A program made the position numbers and the translations under genes. DNA of 45,816 nucleotides from JBCBXA01 sp039816825. GTDB lineage: Bacteria; Pseudomonadota; Alphaproteobacteria; Rhizobiales; Rhizobiaceae. The notes beneath the pieces are model-generated. The model was given only the letters and a program-made list of their open reading frames with translations, did no database searches and was not told where the DNA came from. The stretch covers positions 1 to 45,816 of the forward strand of contig JBCBXA010000014.1 of assembly GCA_039816825.1 (NCBI GenBank). Reading direction: 5' to 3'. Positions within the stretch are counted from its first letter, which is position 1. Each line of letters begins with the position of its first letter. Below are positions 1 through 8,277 of this stretch, piece by piece.

Positions 1-2
1 AC

Positions 3-761
3 GGATTCAACCACATATACATCAAGGATTTGAGCGGCAACGATCGCGTTCGCGGCCGGGTCACCCAGCGCATATTGGATATCGAAACATACAGAATGCT
101 CTCACTGCTCGCCCTGCCTGCGATCAAGAAGATTGGGCCGCACATTGCGGAGTTTGATGACGAGATAGCGTCGATTGCGCGAGACCTGTCCAGCGATCAG
201 GACACAGATGACGAAGCTTTGTTGGGCCGTATCACAGGCATCGCCGCAGACGTGGAGGAGATGTCGGTCAGTTCACAGTTCCGCCTCAATGCGTCCCGCG
301 CCTATGCGGATATTGTGGAAAGCCGAATGAATGACCTCCGAGAGGAAAAGGTCGATGGCTACCAGCGCTTCACGAGCTTCATCCGTCGCCGTTTGCAGCC
401 AGCCGTTCGTACGATGGAGTCCATTCTCGAACGTCAAAGACAGGTCTCGGCTCGCGTGGCGCGTATTTCCGACCTTCTGAGAGCCAGGGTCGACGTTGCT
501 CTGGAGAAACAGAACACCAGCCTGCTCGCCTCCATGGACGAACGAGTGACCCAGCAGTTGAAACTGCAAAAGACGGTCGAGGGCCTCTCTGTCATCGCGA
601 TCAGCTACTATCTGATAGGCATTGTAGTCGTGTACTTCCTCAAGCCGATCAACGAGATAACCGGGATACCGCAGCTGCAATTCCTGACAATTGCAGCCGT
701 ACCTCTGATCGTGTTGTTCGTCTGGACGATGATCATCCGGGTCAAGAACAAGGCCGACTAA
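3..761 (+). CDS. DUF3422 family membrane-anchored protein, 5' truncated
   Basis: The frame is open from the window edge (first complete codon at base 3) to a TAA at 759-761, so the gene starts outside the window; the TTG at 30 is only the first in-window start-like codon. The product is helical and charged, with a long alpha-helical stretch of the RAYADIVESRMNDLREEKVDG type, then the block LKLQKTVEGLSVIAISYYLIG, and two C-terminal hydrophobic segments (about residues 193-208 and 218-236 counted from base 30). From memory this block is the hallmark of DUF3422 (COG4949). Function is unknown. It converges on the next gene so closely that the two stop codons overlap. It marks the left flank of the photosynthesis cluster and probably has no role in it. 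Confidence 0.8.
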   Translation, partial: GFNHIYIKDLSGNDRVRGRVTQRILDIETYRMLSLLALPAIKKIGPHIAEFDDEIASIARDLSSDQDTDDEALLGRITGIAADVEEMSVSSQFRLNASRAYADIVESRMNDLREEKVDGYQRFTSFIRRRLQPAVRTMESILERQRQVSARVARISDLLRARVDVALEKQNTSLLASMDERVTQQLKLQKTVEGLSVIAISYYLIGIVVVYFLKPINEITGIPQLQFLTIAAVPLIVLFVWTMIIRVKNKAD

Positions 762-1450
762 GCGACCATCTCGTTTCGGAACGACCGTGCTACATCAAAC
801 ACATCGGCGCCGACCACATCGGCTCCAAGGTTAGCGAACAGCTCAGGTGACGCCGTGGCTGCGGGGCCCGTCAAATAGATACATGCTTTCGGCGCAGCTT
901 TGCGGAGTCGCGCAATCGCGGTCCCCGCTTCTGTGGCTCGATCGGTGGTGCCAACCGCCAGCGCGATCATGTCGATTGGCCTGTTGCGCACATAGCTGAC
1001 GGACGCATCGGTGAGATCCAACTGATCAAGGGAACGCACCTGCCAACCGGCCTCAATCAGGGCGCGGGTCGCAACAACCGATCCAAAAGTGTGCTGTGTG
1101 TTGGCCAGCGCAGCGAAAAAAACAGTTGGCGCACCGTCATCGGCAGGCAGAGCCGAGCGCCAGGCACCACCGAACTGTTCGACCGCCATCTCCAACCGCG
1201 CCATACCAACGGTAACATCCGCAAATGAAAGCCTGTCCCGCACCCATGCGTCGCCCAACTGCCGTGCTGCGGGAACCAGAACAAACCTGCAAAAGGTTTC
1301 GAAGTTGGCGTCCGCCTGAACAAGCGAAAAGAGCGCAGGAATCGCATCCACTGCTCGAGGCATCAGACATGCGTTTACGGCAGCCGAAGGCACTTCACTG
1401 CCTCCAAGCTTTTCCATAACGTCCGAAATGTCGCCGCGTCTTTTCATCAT
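758..1450 (-). CDS. ppaA: Cobalamin-binding PpaA/AerR-like regulator
   Basis: 230 aa. The N-terminal half has the helical cap block LGDAWVRDRLSFADVTVGMA (about residues 65-84), typical of B12-binding regulators of the PpaA/AerR family; the C-terminal half is a Rossmann-like B12-binding fold ending in a TGPAA...GADVVGADVF stretch. A histidine in NTQHTFG (about residue 120) sits where AerR-type proteins carry their cobalamin-ligating His. In Rhodobacter these proteins modulate PpsR/CrtJ repression in response to light-dependent cobalamin chemistry (family knowledge). It is divergent from bchI across a 336-bp intergenic region, rather than beside ppsR as in Rhodobacter. No DNA-binding domain is visible, consistent with action through PpsR. 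ATG at 1450 is followed immediately by a second ATG. The family call is firm; the exact orthology (PpaA or AerR) is inferred. Confidence 0.7.
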   Translation of the reverse strand: MMKRRGDISDVMEKLGGSEVPSAAVNACLMPRAVDAIPALFSLVQADANFETFCRFVLVPAARQLGDAWVRDRLSFADVTVGMARLEMAVEQFGGAWRSALPADDGAPTVFFAALANTQHTFGSVVATRALIEAGWQVRSLDQLDLTDASVSYVRNRPIDMIALAVGTTDRATEAGTAIARLRKAAPKACIYLTGPAATASPELFANLGADVVGADVFDVARSFRNEMVA

Positions 1451-1786
1451 TTTGCCTGTCGCTCGATGAGCAAACTGTAGCAGAAATACGGGACGAAACG
1501 ACCCTGTCGCCGTCGTTTCAGACTTGGCGAGAGACGCTCAACCGACACGAAAGTCCGTTGTGCAGAAGCCCGTCACCCCTCTACTCTGACGCGGATTTTT
1601 CCAGATTGTCGCTGCATCACTGCCGCCTCACCGACGAGCTGGTTACCGGGTCGAATAGGACATTTTGTCCGAACTACGCGGAAATCTGCTGAAACAAGCA
1701 CGGAATGAGGCAACCAACAGCACTCGATTTGTCAGATATGATTGGCAGCGCTAGTGTAAATTCGATTTTACAGATAGTGTGTCAGC
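1451..1786. other. Intergenic region between ppaA-like gene and bchI
   Basis: No credible gene is seen here. It separates two divergent transcription units. The right part holds a likely promoter (TTGTCA 1729-1734, 17-bp spacer, TAGTGT 1752-1757) and a perfect PpsR-type palindrome at 1755-1772. A weaker upstream copy, TGT-N12-GCA, lies at 1730-1747. Further left is an isolated inverted repeat, GGACA-TTT-TGTCC, at 1658-1670. The part next to the ppaA-like gene shows no strong promoter that I can recognise. Confidence 0.6.
1755..1772. promoter_or_regulatory. PpsR/CrtJ operator upstream of bchI
   Basis: TGT-N12-ACA with extended symmetry: arms TGTAAA and TTTACA around a 6-bp centre. It overlaps the putative -10 element (1752-1757) and lies 14 bp before the bchI ATG, a position suited to repression. 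The TGT-N12-ACA consensus of PpsR/CrtJ is established; binding here is inferred. Confidence 0.75.
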
Positions 1787-2812
1787 ATGACAGTCTTTCC
1801 TTTCTCAGCGATCGTTGGTCAGCGCGAAATGAAGCGCGCCATTCTCATGACAGCGGTCTGCCCGCAGTTGGGGGGCGTGTTGGTTTTTGGGGATCGCGGC
1901 ACCGGCAAATCCACTGCGGTGCGGGGATTGGCAGCCCTTCTACCACCCATCAAAAGCCGGGTCGGTTGCCGCTACAATTGCAGCCCTGAGGCGCCTGCTG
2001 CGGCCTGCCCGATTTGCTCGACAGGGAAGCCGCCAAAGCAGGAAATGAGGCCAACACCGGTGATCGACCTGCCGCTCGGCGTGGGAGAGGATCGCGTATG
2101 TGGTGCGCTGGACCTGGAGCGGGCACTCACCGCAGGTGAGAAGGCCTTCGAACCCGGCCTCCTGGCCAGTGCACACCGGGGCTATCTCTACATCGACGAG
2201 GTCAACCTGTTGGAAGATCATATCGTCGACCTGCTGCTTGATGTGGCTGCGTCTGGAGAGAATCTTGTCGAGCGGGAAGGCCTGTCCGTTCGGCACCCGT
2301 CTCGCTTCGTGCTGGTCGGCAGCGGCAACCCTGAAGAGGGGGAACTACGCCCCCAGCTTCTCGACCGGTTCGGCCTATCGGTGGATGTCACCGCACCAAC
2401 CGAGATCAAAGACCGCGTAGAAGTCGTGCGTCGTCGGGAAGCATTCGAAGCCGATCCAACAGGCTTTTGCGCGTCCTACGAGAAAGAAGACGCAAAGGTG
2501 CGCCGCGCCATCAACCGGGGCAAGAAACTGCTGGCAGCCATGGAGTCGCCCGATGAGGTTCTCGAGACCGGCGCGATGATCTGCCTGCGCCTTGGCGTTG
2601 ATGGCTTGCGAGGCGAACTGACCCTTTTGCGCGCCGCCAAGGCTCACGCAGCGCTTGAAGGGCGCAAATCTGTTACCCGGCAGGATCTGGTGGAGATCGC
2701 CCCCATGGCGCTTCGCCACAGGTTGCGCCGCGATCCACTCGACGAAGCTGGCTCTACAACCCGGGTCGAGCGGACGCTCAACGAGTTGAGCGAAACCCAC
2801 GGCACGGCCTGA
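1787..2812 (+). CDS. bchI: Magnesium chelatase ATPase subunit I
   Basis: 341 aa, normal length. AAA+ ATPase that, with BchD and BchH, inserts Mg2+ into protoporphyrin IX, the first committed step of bacteriochlorophyll synthesis. Walker A GDRGTGKST is at residues 35-43, Walker B LYIDEVN at about 134-140, and the sensor/arginine-finger stretch GSGNPEEGELRPQLLDRFG at about 178-196. The N-terminal FPFSAIVGQ motif is typical of the family and supports the ATG at 1787. No strong Shine-Dalgarno is visible upstream. First gene of bchI-bchD-bchO-orf53; bchD starts 5 nt after its stop. A PpsR palindrome immediately upstream suggests aerobic/light repression. Confidence 0.97.
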   Translation: MTVFPFSAIVGQREMKRAILMTAVCPQLGGVLVFGDRGTGKSTAVRGLAALLPPIKSRVGCRYNCSPEAPAAACPICSTGKPPKQEMRPTPVIDLPLGVGEDRVCGALDLERALTAGEKAFEPGLLASAHRGYLYIDEVNLLEDHIVDLLLDVAASGENLVEREGLSVRHPSRFVLVGSGNPEEGELRPQLLDRFGLSVDVTAPTEIKDRVEVVRRREAFEADPTGFCASYEKEDAKVRRAINRGKKLLAAMESPDEVLETGAMICLRLGVDGLRGELTLLRAAKAHAALEGRKSVTRQDLVEIAPMALRHRLRRDPLDEAGSTTRVERTLNELSETHGTA

Positions 2813-2817
2813 CCGCC

Positions 2818-4641
2818 ATGAACCTGCACCTGCGACAGGCTGAAACGAGCGAGGCTGTTCCAGCTTCGACGTTGGCGCTGTTGCCAGCAGCTACAGAAGC
2901 GATACCCACCGGCCACGTGGAACAGCAATGGCGCGACGCCCTCACATCCATAAACCTGATCGCAACGGCAAAGTCGGGTGTCGCCGTCAGAGTCATGGGG
3001 CGCCAAAGCCCCGCGCAGATAGAGCTGCTTTCAAGGCTTCATGAGCTCGCCAGCGCAAACGGCCTGCGAGCACGCAGGACAACGAGCGCCACGCCTGCTT
3101 CCCGATGGCTGCCGACCCTTGATCTGGCAGCAACGCTTGATGCCGGTCGCCCGGTAATGACCTCGGGCACATTGGAAAGGGCAGCGGGGGGCATACTGAT
3201 CGTCGCCGGGGCGGAACGCCTGACAGGCGAACAAGCCGCCCTCATCGCAAGAGCTTTGGACGAGCAAACCTTGAAAGTCGTCGCCCTCGATGAGGCCAGC
3301 CCGGACGATGAAGCACAGCTACCCACCATTCTAGCTGAGCGCATGACCGTCACAGTGAAGACGGACGGTGTTCCGCTGTCCATTTGCCGTGGTGGCAATC
3401 AGCCAGACCCGGCTGCCGCGCAGGAAGCCAACAGCCCGGAACTGGAACCGGGCCTACTGCTTTGGCTGGCATCCACATTGGATGCACTCAACAGGCCATC
3501 ACCCCGTACGCTTCTGCACTGCTCCCAGGTAGCGCGATCATTGGCCGGCCTCGATGGCTGCGCCAAGGCAACAGCCGCTCACGCGCATTATGCTATTCAG
3601 CTGGTACTGGGCGTCACACTGACCGCACCACAGCCTCCTCAAGACGAAGAACACGACACCCAAGAGCAACAGGTTGAACCCGAGACAGATCGGCTGAACG
3701 CTCCACCAGAGCAGGACGCCATGCCATCACAATCAGGCGAGACGGCATCTCAGGATCTGACGGTGGAAAGCGAGGCGGGCGTCATGTTGGACCCTCGGCT
3801 CCTCCAATCACTCACTGCTGAACTGGCGGAACGAAAAGCACATTCGACGAACGGCGCATCGTCAGGAGCCGGCGCCAAAAGGCGCAACGCCCGCCGGGGC
3901 AGGCCCATCGGGCATAGCGAGAACCCACCGCATCAGGACGCACGCCCAGACATTCTTGCGACGCTTAGAGCCGCTGCGCCATGGCAGACCATACGCAAAG
4001 CGTCAGTGCCCGCTCAAATGGCCGACCGTCTGCAAATTCGCTCATCCGACTTCCGCTACAAACGACTTCACCAGCCAAGGGAAACGCTGACCATCTTCGT
4101 TGTCGATGCGTCGGGTTCCACGGCAACCCAACGCCTTGGCGAAGCGAAGGGCGCTATCGAACGCTTTTTGACCGATTGCTATGTCCGTCGGGACAATGTC
4201 GCGCTGGTGGCGTTTCGTGGTCGCCGCGCCGAGGTCCTGCTTGAACCCACCCGCAGCCTGGTACGCGCCAAGAAAGGTCTGGCAGGATTGCCGGGCGGCG
4301 GCCCCACTCCTTTGGCGAGCGGCCTCAATGAAGGCGCTCACATAGCACTCCGGGCACAGAGAGAAGGGCAAACAGCGCTGATGGTGGTGCTCAGCGACGG
4401 GTCCGCCAACATTGCGCTGAACGAGGAGGCGGGCCGATCAGCCGCCCATAAGGATGCCCTTAAAGCGGCTCAGCAAATCAAGGCGTACGACATTGCCTGC
4501 CTGTTCGTCGACACGTCCCGCCGTCCACGGGCTCAGGCTTATGAAATCGCCACTGCACTGGGTGCAGAGCACATCCCCATGCCCCCTTCCCGTGCTGATC
4601 AACTCGACAGGATCGTGGCAAACCGCCTGCAATCTGCCTGA
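2818..4641 (+). CDS. bchD: Magnesium chelatase subunit D
   Basis: 607 aa. Partner of BchI in the AAA+ motor complex of Mg-chelatase, bridging it to BchH. Three parts are visible: a degenerate AAA+-like N-terminal domain (about 1-270) without a proper Walker A; a Pro/Glu/Gln-rich acidic linker (about 270-330) followed by a basic stretch (AKRRNARRGR); and a C-terminal von Willebrand A domain. The VWA MIDAS is complete: DASGST at 430-435, Thr in GGPTPLA near 497, and Asp in LSDGSAN near 527. The start lies 5 nt downstream of the bchI stop and the gene overlaps nothing, so the two are co-transcribed. bchO begins 1 nt after its stop. Confidence 0.96.
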   Translation: MNLHLRQAETSEAVPASTLALLPAATEAIPTGHVEQQWRDALTSINLIATAKSGVAVRVMGRQSPAQIELLSRLHELASANGLRARRTTSATPASRWLPTLDLAATLDAGRPVMTSGTLERAAGGILIVAGAERLTGEQAALIARALDEQTLKVVALDEASPDDEAQLPTILAERMTVTVKTDGVPLSICRGGNQPDPAAAQEANSPELEPGLLLWLASTLDALNRPSPRTLLHCSQVARSLAGLDGCAKATAAHAHYAIQLVLGVTLTAPQPPQDEEHDTQEQQVEPETDRLNAPPEQDAMPSQSGETASQDLTVESEAGVMLDPRLLQSLTAELAERKAHSTNGASSGAGAKRRNARRGRPIGHSENPPHQDARPDILATLRAAAPWQTIRKASVPAQMADRLQIRSSDFRYKRLHQPRETLTIFVVDASGSTATQRLGEAKGAIERFLTDCYVRRDNVALVAFRGRRAEVLLEPTRSLVRAKKGLAGLPGGGPTPLASGLNEGAHIALRAQREGQTALMVVLSDGSANIALNEEAGRSAAHKDALKAAQQIKAYDIACLFVDTSRRPRAQAYEIATALGAEHIPMPPSRADQLDRIVANRLQSA

Positions 4642-4642
4642 A

Positions 4643-5539
4643 ATGGCACAGCGCACCCTCAACTGGAACGAGCACAAATATGATTGGCCCCATGCCGGTC
4701 TAAGCCGCTTCGTCCGCGATGGCACCAGCCAATGGCATGTGCAGGAGCATGGAAGACGAGACAGCGAGAAGCCGCTCGTGCTGTTGCTTCATGGCACCGG
4801 GGCCAGCACCCATTCCTGGACCTGGCTGATACCACATCTCACCGATGAACTAGACTTTGTCGCCATTGACCTTCCCGGCCACGGCTTCACCCAAACAGCA
4901 AGCGCTTCGGCTCTTTCACTCCCCGCCATGGCGTTTGGCGTGGCAAAGCTGATGGGGCGTCTGGAACTCGCACCACACTTCATCATCGGGCATTCAGCCG
5001 GGACAGCTATCGGATTGCAGATTGCGATCAACCGCAATCTGCCAAACTTGAAGAAAGTCATCGGGATCAATGCGGCCCTGCAGCCGATTGAAGGCAATAG
5101 CCTGCTATCACCACTGGCCAAGCTGCTGTTTGTGAACCCAGTCACACCGCGCCTTTTCGCTTGGCAGGCGCGCAACACGGCCATTGCAGACAAAATGCTG
5201 GATGCGACCGGCTCGAAGCTCTCCGACCAGCAACGCGACTATTATCTGCGCCTGTTTGGCGCTTCCAGCCATGTGGAGGGCGCACTGGGCATGATGGCCA
5301 GTTGGGAGCTGGCGCCTCTGCGCAAAGAGCTGCTGCAATTGGAAACACCTGCCTTATTGCTGGCCGCGAAAGACGACCGCATGGTGCCCGCTTCCGTATC
5401 AAAGATCGCGGCTAGAAGTTCCGGGAACCTGTCATACATGGAACTAAAGATAGGCGGGCATTTGGTGCATGAGACGCATCCTGAATTGGTTGCGAACGAA
5501 GTGCGCAAGGCGATCCAAAGCGATGTAGGAGAAAGCTGA
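4643..5539 (+). CDS. bchO: Magnesium chelatase accessory protein BchO (alpha/beta hydrolase)
   Basis: 298 aa from the ATG at 4643; a longer frame reaching back to 4454 would lie inside bchD and is rejected. An alpha/beta-hydrolase fold is clear: oxyanion-hole block LLLHGTGASTHSW (about 47-59), nucleophile elbow GHSAG with Ser118, acid in AKDDRMVP and catalytic His in GGHLVHETHPE near the end. BchO is found next to bchID in most purple-bacterial clusters and is called a Mg-chelatase accessory protein; its substrate is not established. Position as third gene of bchIDO agrees with this. Its stop overlaps the start of the following small ORF (TGATG). Confidence 0.93.
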   Translation: MAQRTLNWNEHKYDWPHAGLSRFVRDGTSQWHVQEHGRRDSEKPLVLLLHGTGASTHSWTWLIPHLTDELDFVAIDLPGHGFTQTASASALSLPAMAFGVAKLMGRLELAPHFIIGHSAGTAIGLQIAINRNLPNLKKVIGINAALQPIEGNSLLSPLAKLLFVNPVTPRLFAWQARNTAIADKMLDATGSKLSDQQRDYYLRLFGASSHVEGALGMMASWELAPLRKELLQLETPALLLAAKDDRMVPASVSKIAARSSGNLSYMELKIGGHLVHETHPELVANEVRKAIQSDVGES

Positions 5540-5700
5540 TGGGCTGGTTTGGACTGATCGAAATCGCTTTCACAATCGTCGGCCTCGGTGCGTTCTACAT
5601 TTGGCAGAGGCGGTCGCTGGCACGCGACATCGCAGAACGCGAGGCCCGCGAACGCGGCGAGATCATGGATCCGCCGGATGAACCCGGGCGCAGCGTTTAA
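5539..5700 (+). CDS. Small membrane protein (53 aa) downstream of bchO
   Basis: Starts with ATG 5539-5541, overlapping the bchO TGA by one base, and ends with TAA 5698-5700. The product begins MGWFGLIEIAFTIVGLGAFY, a single N-terminal transmembrane helix (about residues 4-22), continues with a positively charged WQRRSLARDIAEREARERG amphipathic segment, and ends in an acidic Pro-rich tail. The positive-inside pattern predicts N-out/C-in topology. The overlap with bchO argues for translational coupling and a real gene. I recall small uncharacterised ORFs at this place in other clusters but cannot name a family. It ends 3 bp before the convergent crtC stop, with no terminator between them. Function unknown. 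Confidence 0.75.
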   Translation: MGWFGLIEIAFTIVGLGAFYIWQRRSLARDIAEREARERGEIMDPPDEPGRSV

Positions 5701-5703
5701 GAG

Positions 5704-6954
5704 TTAAAACCGCGCGCGGCGCGGCATGCGCCAAGGCAGAAGCAGCTTTACCCATTGCTGGCCGATACGATCGCCCGACAGGCTCTCATGCATCATGCGC
5801 ACCGGCGCTCCGTTCAGGTGTGTGTCCACCACATTGCGCGTGTAGAAGGGCCCATCCTCATAGCTGCGCACCAGCTTGGGCCGGTGGCCGGCATCGTGGT
5901 GCCCCAGTCGCTGCACACCCCAAAAACCTTTGCCCAGCGATGACTTCGCGGGTGGATCGAAATGGCTCAGTTCGCCCTTGTGACCATAGCTGAGCGCAAG
6001 CATGTCGTTGCGGCCAGACTTCAGATAGGTGTCATAGATCAGCGTTGTGGTGCCATCTGCGCTCTCACCACGGGCCCAGTTCCAATAGGCGAATGCGTCC
6101 TCAATGGGCTCCATGCCCCAGTTGCAATCGAGATAGCCCTCGCCCGCCCAGTCCGGCTGCGGCCAGTTCGATTTCTGCGGACCATCGAACTTCACCTCAA
6201 TGCGGCTCGACGGAGCAATCGGCCACCAGCGATGGCGCTCTTTATCATCGAGCTCGAACACCGTGTCGGTCACGAAATGTGGCTTCAGTTTCACTGTGCC
6301 GCGCAACCGTGAGGGTAAAAAATCATTGGGAGGATAGGGAATACTCACCTCGTCGAAGTTAAGCGTGAGTCCATCTTCATCGCTCCAGCTCAAATCAGAC
6401 GGGCCGACCTGAAACAGTTGGGCATCGCGGGTCAACTGCTCATGCCCACGCTCGGTCATTGCCCAACGGGCACCCTTGGGTGAGTAGAGCGCAACATTGA
6501 TGCAAACATGATCGTCAGGGTCTTTGCGCCCCGCCCAGGCGTAGTAGGGCGAGAAGACGGAACCCACGAAACAGATGATCGAGAGACCGTAGTTTCCGCA
6601 GTCGCTCAGCCCGTCAACGTACCACCAGAGGTAGCCGCCGGGCGGAACTTCGGCATCGAAGCGCGGTCCGCGACCAGGCTCTCCGCCGCCCGTCGTCCGG
6701 AAAGGACGGCCATCGGCACCCCCGATCCCGGATGCACGCTCCCCCCCGCCAGGTAGAGACCCTTCAGCGCCGTCCGAGCGCCCTGCCTTTTGAACGCCAC
6801 CATCATGCCCTTCGACTGCGGCCCGTAAAGGCTTCCCCCCGTCGCCGGAAACAGGCTGTTGAACTGGGCTGGCCCCGTTCGCACCTGCTGCGCCGTGCTC
6901 AGGTCCAGGGTCAGTCCGCATGTCTCCAGTTGGCTTTGAGTGTTCGTCAGACAT
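5704..6954 (-). CDS. crtC: Hydroxyneurosporene/carotenoid 1,2-hydratase CrtC
   Basis: Adds water to the terminal 1,2 double bond of acyclic carotenoids (neurosporene to hydroxyneurosporene) on the way to spheroidene/spheroidenone. Recognised by PPGGYLWWYVDGLSD (about residues 104-118 of this ORF), FVGSVFSPYYAW and the C-terminal region. The start is doubtful. Recognisable CrtC sequence begins near residue 98, but no ATG, GTG or TTG occurs in frame between the ATGs at 6954/6921 and a GTG at 6567. The GTG would give 287 aa, close to Rhodobacter CrtC, but would cut off the conserved PGGYxWWY block. The ORF as given overlaps crtD by about 350 bp, and its first 95 residues (Gly/Pro-rich) look like a shadow of crtD. 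Co-directional with crtD. Function confident, start not. Confidence 0.85.
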   Translation of the reverse strand: MSDEHSKPTGDMRTDPGPEHGAAGANGASPVQQPVSGDGGKPLRAAVEGHDGGVQKAGRSDGAEGSLPGGGERASGIGGADGRPFRTTGGGEPGRGPRFDAEVPPGGYLWWYVDGLSDCGNYGLSIICFVGSVFSPYYAWAGRKDPDDHVCINVALYSPKGARWAMTERGHEQLTRDAQLFQVGPSDLSWSDEDGLTLNFDEVSIPYPPNDFLPSRLRGTVKLKPHFVTDTVFELDDKERHRWWPIAPSSRIEVKFDGPQKSNWPQPDWAGEGYLDCNWGMEPIEDAFAYWNWARGESADGTTTLIYDTYLKSGRNDMLALSYGHKGELSHFDPPAKSSLGKGFWGVQRLGHHDAGHRPKLVRSYEDGPFYTRNVVDTHLNGAPVRMMHESLSGDRIGQQWVKLLLPWRMPRRARF

Positions 6955-8165
6955 CGCTCAATCTCATTGCTTGTGAAGTCGCCCTTGTCGCCATCGGGCG
7001 GCGCGTTTACAAGAAGCAGGAGCCGTTCTGCGGCGCCCTCGCCCTGCGGTAAAGTGCCGTCATCCCTTCGATCCTGCGCGCAGATGTAGACCGTCGGCTC
7101 ATCAGGCAGTCCCCGACTGCCAAAGATCGTTTCGAACTCGGCTGCGTAGTGATCCGAGAAGAAGACGTTGTGATGGGCCAGGGGAAAGCCCGATGTCGGC
7201 GCATGCACCTTAAGCGTGAGCGCGGATAAAGATCGGTCCTGCCTCGCAATGGGTTTGGACCTAGCGTTCACTTCGCCCAGAAGACCGTTTGCCAGAGCCG
7301 ACACATCGCCGTTGAAAACCACATTGTCTGCTTGAATGACGGTGCCATCCGTCAACTCAACGCCATCGACCATGTCACCCTTTGAAAGAATGCGCTCGAC
7401 GCCCGTGCCGGTCCTGACCGTTGCACCGAGCTTCTCGGCGGCAGCCGCGAGCGCCTTAGCAACGCCGTGCATGCCGCCATCCGCAATCCAGACGCCAGCT
7501 TGCTCCACATGAGCGACAAGCATCAGCGTCGAAGGCGACCAGTAGGGTGAAGACCCGCAGTAGGTTGCGTAGCGACCAAACAGCTGTTGCAGACGTGGAT
7601 CGGTAAAGTGCCGACCCAGCTCAGACCACATGGTCGCCATCGGTTTGAGAGCGAGCATGTCGCTGACGTTGGTGAAACCGATATTGGCTGCAAATTGCAG
7701 CATGTTGGGCCGCGGCGCATCGATATAGGTGCGTTGCAAGGTCTCAAACATACGCTGCGAGACGTCACAGAACCGGCGGTAGCCATCCGCATTGCGCCTG
7801 TCGGAAAACGCCTCAATTGCTTGCGCGCTTTCATCTACATCAGCAAACAAGTCCAGACGCGAGCCATCGCGCCAACCATGGCGGCACAACAGATGGGCCT
7901 TGTGATAGGTCAGCAGTTCATCAAGCGACAGGCCCGCTTCGGCCAGAAGTTCGTCAAACACCCACTTCATGGTGAAAACAGTGGGCCCGGCATTGATGCG
8001 AGCGCCGTTGACCGGAACCTCACGCATCTTGCCGCCGACGGCTGGCTCCTTCTCGATCACGGTCACGGAGAAGCCCTTTGCCGACAGGTAGATGGCTGCC
8101 GCCAGACCGGCGGCCCCCGCCCCAACAATCACCACATCCTGCCGCAAAGCTGTTCGCCAATTCAT
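6606..8165 (-). CDS. crtD: Carotenoid 3,4-desaturase (1-hydroxy-/methoxyneurosporene dehydrogenase)
   Basis: 519 aa from the ATG at 8165; the frame extends upstream to 8435 but that part lies over crtE. FAD-dependent phytoene-desaturase-family enzyme introducing the 3,4 double bond in hydroxy-carotenoids. The N-terminal dinucleotide fold VVIVGAGAAGLAAAIYLSAKG (about 10-30) is followed by the E-x-x-x-x-GGKM motif; the C-terminal FAD-binding stretch GLYLAGGSVHPGSGVPMAVLSG is typical of crtI/crtD. CrtD rather than CrtI is called from its place beside crtC and divergent from crtE-crtF, the usual arrangement. No crtI or crtB is in the window, so this copy could in principle be misassigned. The intergenic region with crtE contains a PpsR palindrome. 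Confidence 0.88.
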   Translation of the reverse strand: MNWRTALRQDVVIVGAGAAGLAAAIYLSAKGFSVTVIEKEPAVGGKMREVPVNGARINAGPTVFTMKWVFDELLAEAGLSLDELLTYHKAHLLCRHGWRDGSRLDLFADVDESAQAIEAFSDRRNADGYRRFCDVSQRMFETLQRTYIDAPRPNMLQFAANIGFTNVSDMLALKPMATMWSELGRHFTDPRLQQLFGRYATYCGSSPYWSPSTLMLVAHVEQAGVWIADGGMHGVAKALAAAAEKLGATVRTGTGVERILSKGDMVDGVELTDGTVIQADNVVFNGDVSALANGLLGEVNARSKPIARQDRSLSALTLKVHAPTSGFPLAHHNVFFSDHYAAEFETIFGSRGLPDEPTVYICAQDRRDDGTLPQGEGAAERLLLLVNAPPDGDKGDFTSNEIERCLTNTQSQLETCGLTLDLSTAQQVRTGPAQFNSLFPATGGSLYGPQSKGMMVAFKRQGARTALKGLYLAGGSVHPGSGVPMAVLSGRRAAESLVADRASMPKFRPAATSGGTLTG

Positions 8166-8222
8166 GCAATTGAAACCGGCCACTGGCGAAGCACCAATGG
8201 GTTGGCTTATTCTAGGAGTTGA

Positions 8223-8259
8223 TTGACATGTCGGACAGGGCTGTAAATAGTTTTTTACA
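8223..8259 (+). promoter_or_regulatory. crtE promoter with PpsR operator (shared with crtD)
   Basis: A consensus -35 TTGACA lies at 8223-8228. The PpsR palindrome TGT-N12-ACA occupies 8242-8259 (TGTAAA...TTTACA) and covers where the -10 (TAAATA or AATAGT, 8244-8251) would be. It sits between divergent crtD (ATG at 8165) and crtE (ATG at 8278), so one bound repressor could silence both. The consensus match is seen; occupancy is inferred. Confidence 0.7.
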
Positions 8260-8277
8260 CCAGATGCCGTCACCAAG

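Noticed and set aside
1658..1670. GGACA-TTT-TGTCC inverted repeat
   Set aside because: Short, isolated and matching no regulator I know; mentioned only in the intergenic entry.
2375..2800. Long antisense frames over bchI and most other genes
   Set aside because: High GC produces long open shadows; none has family blocks or ribosome sites.
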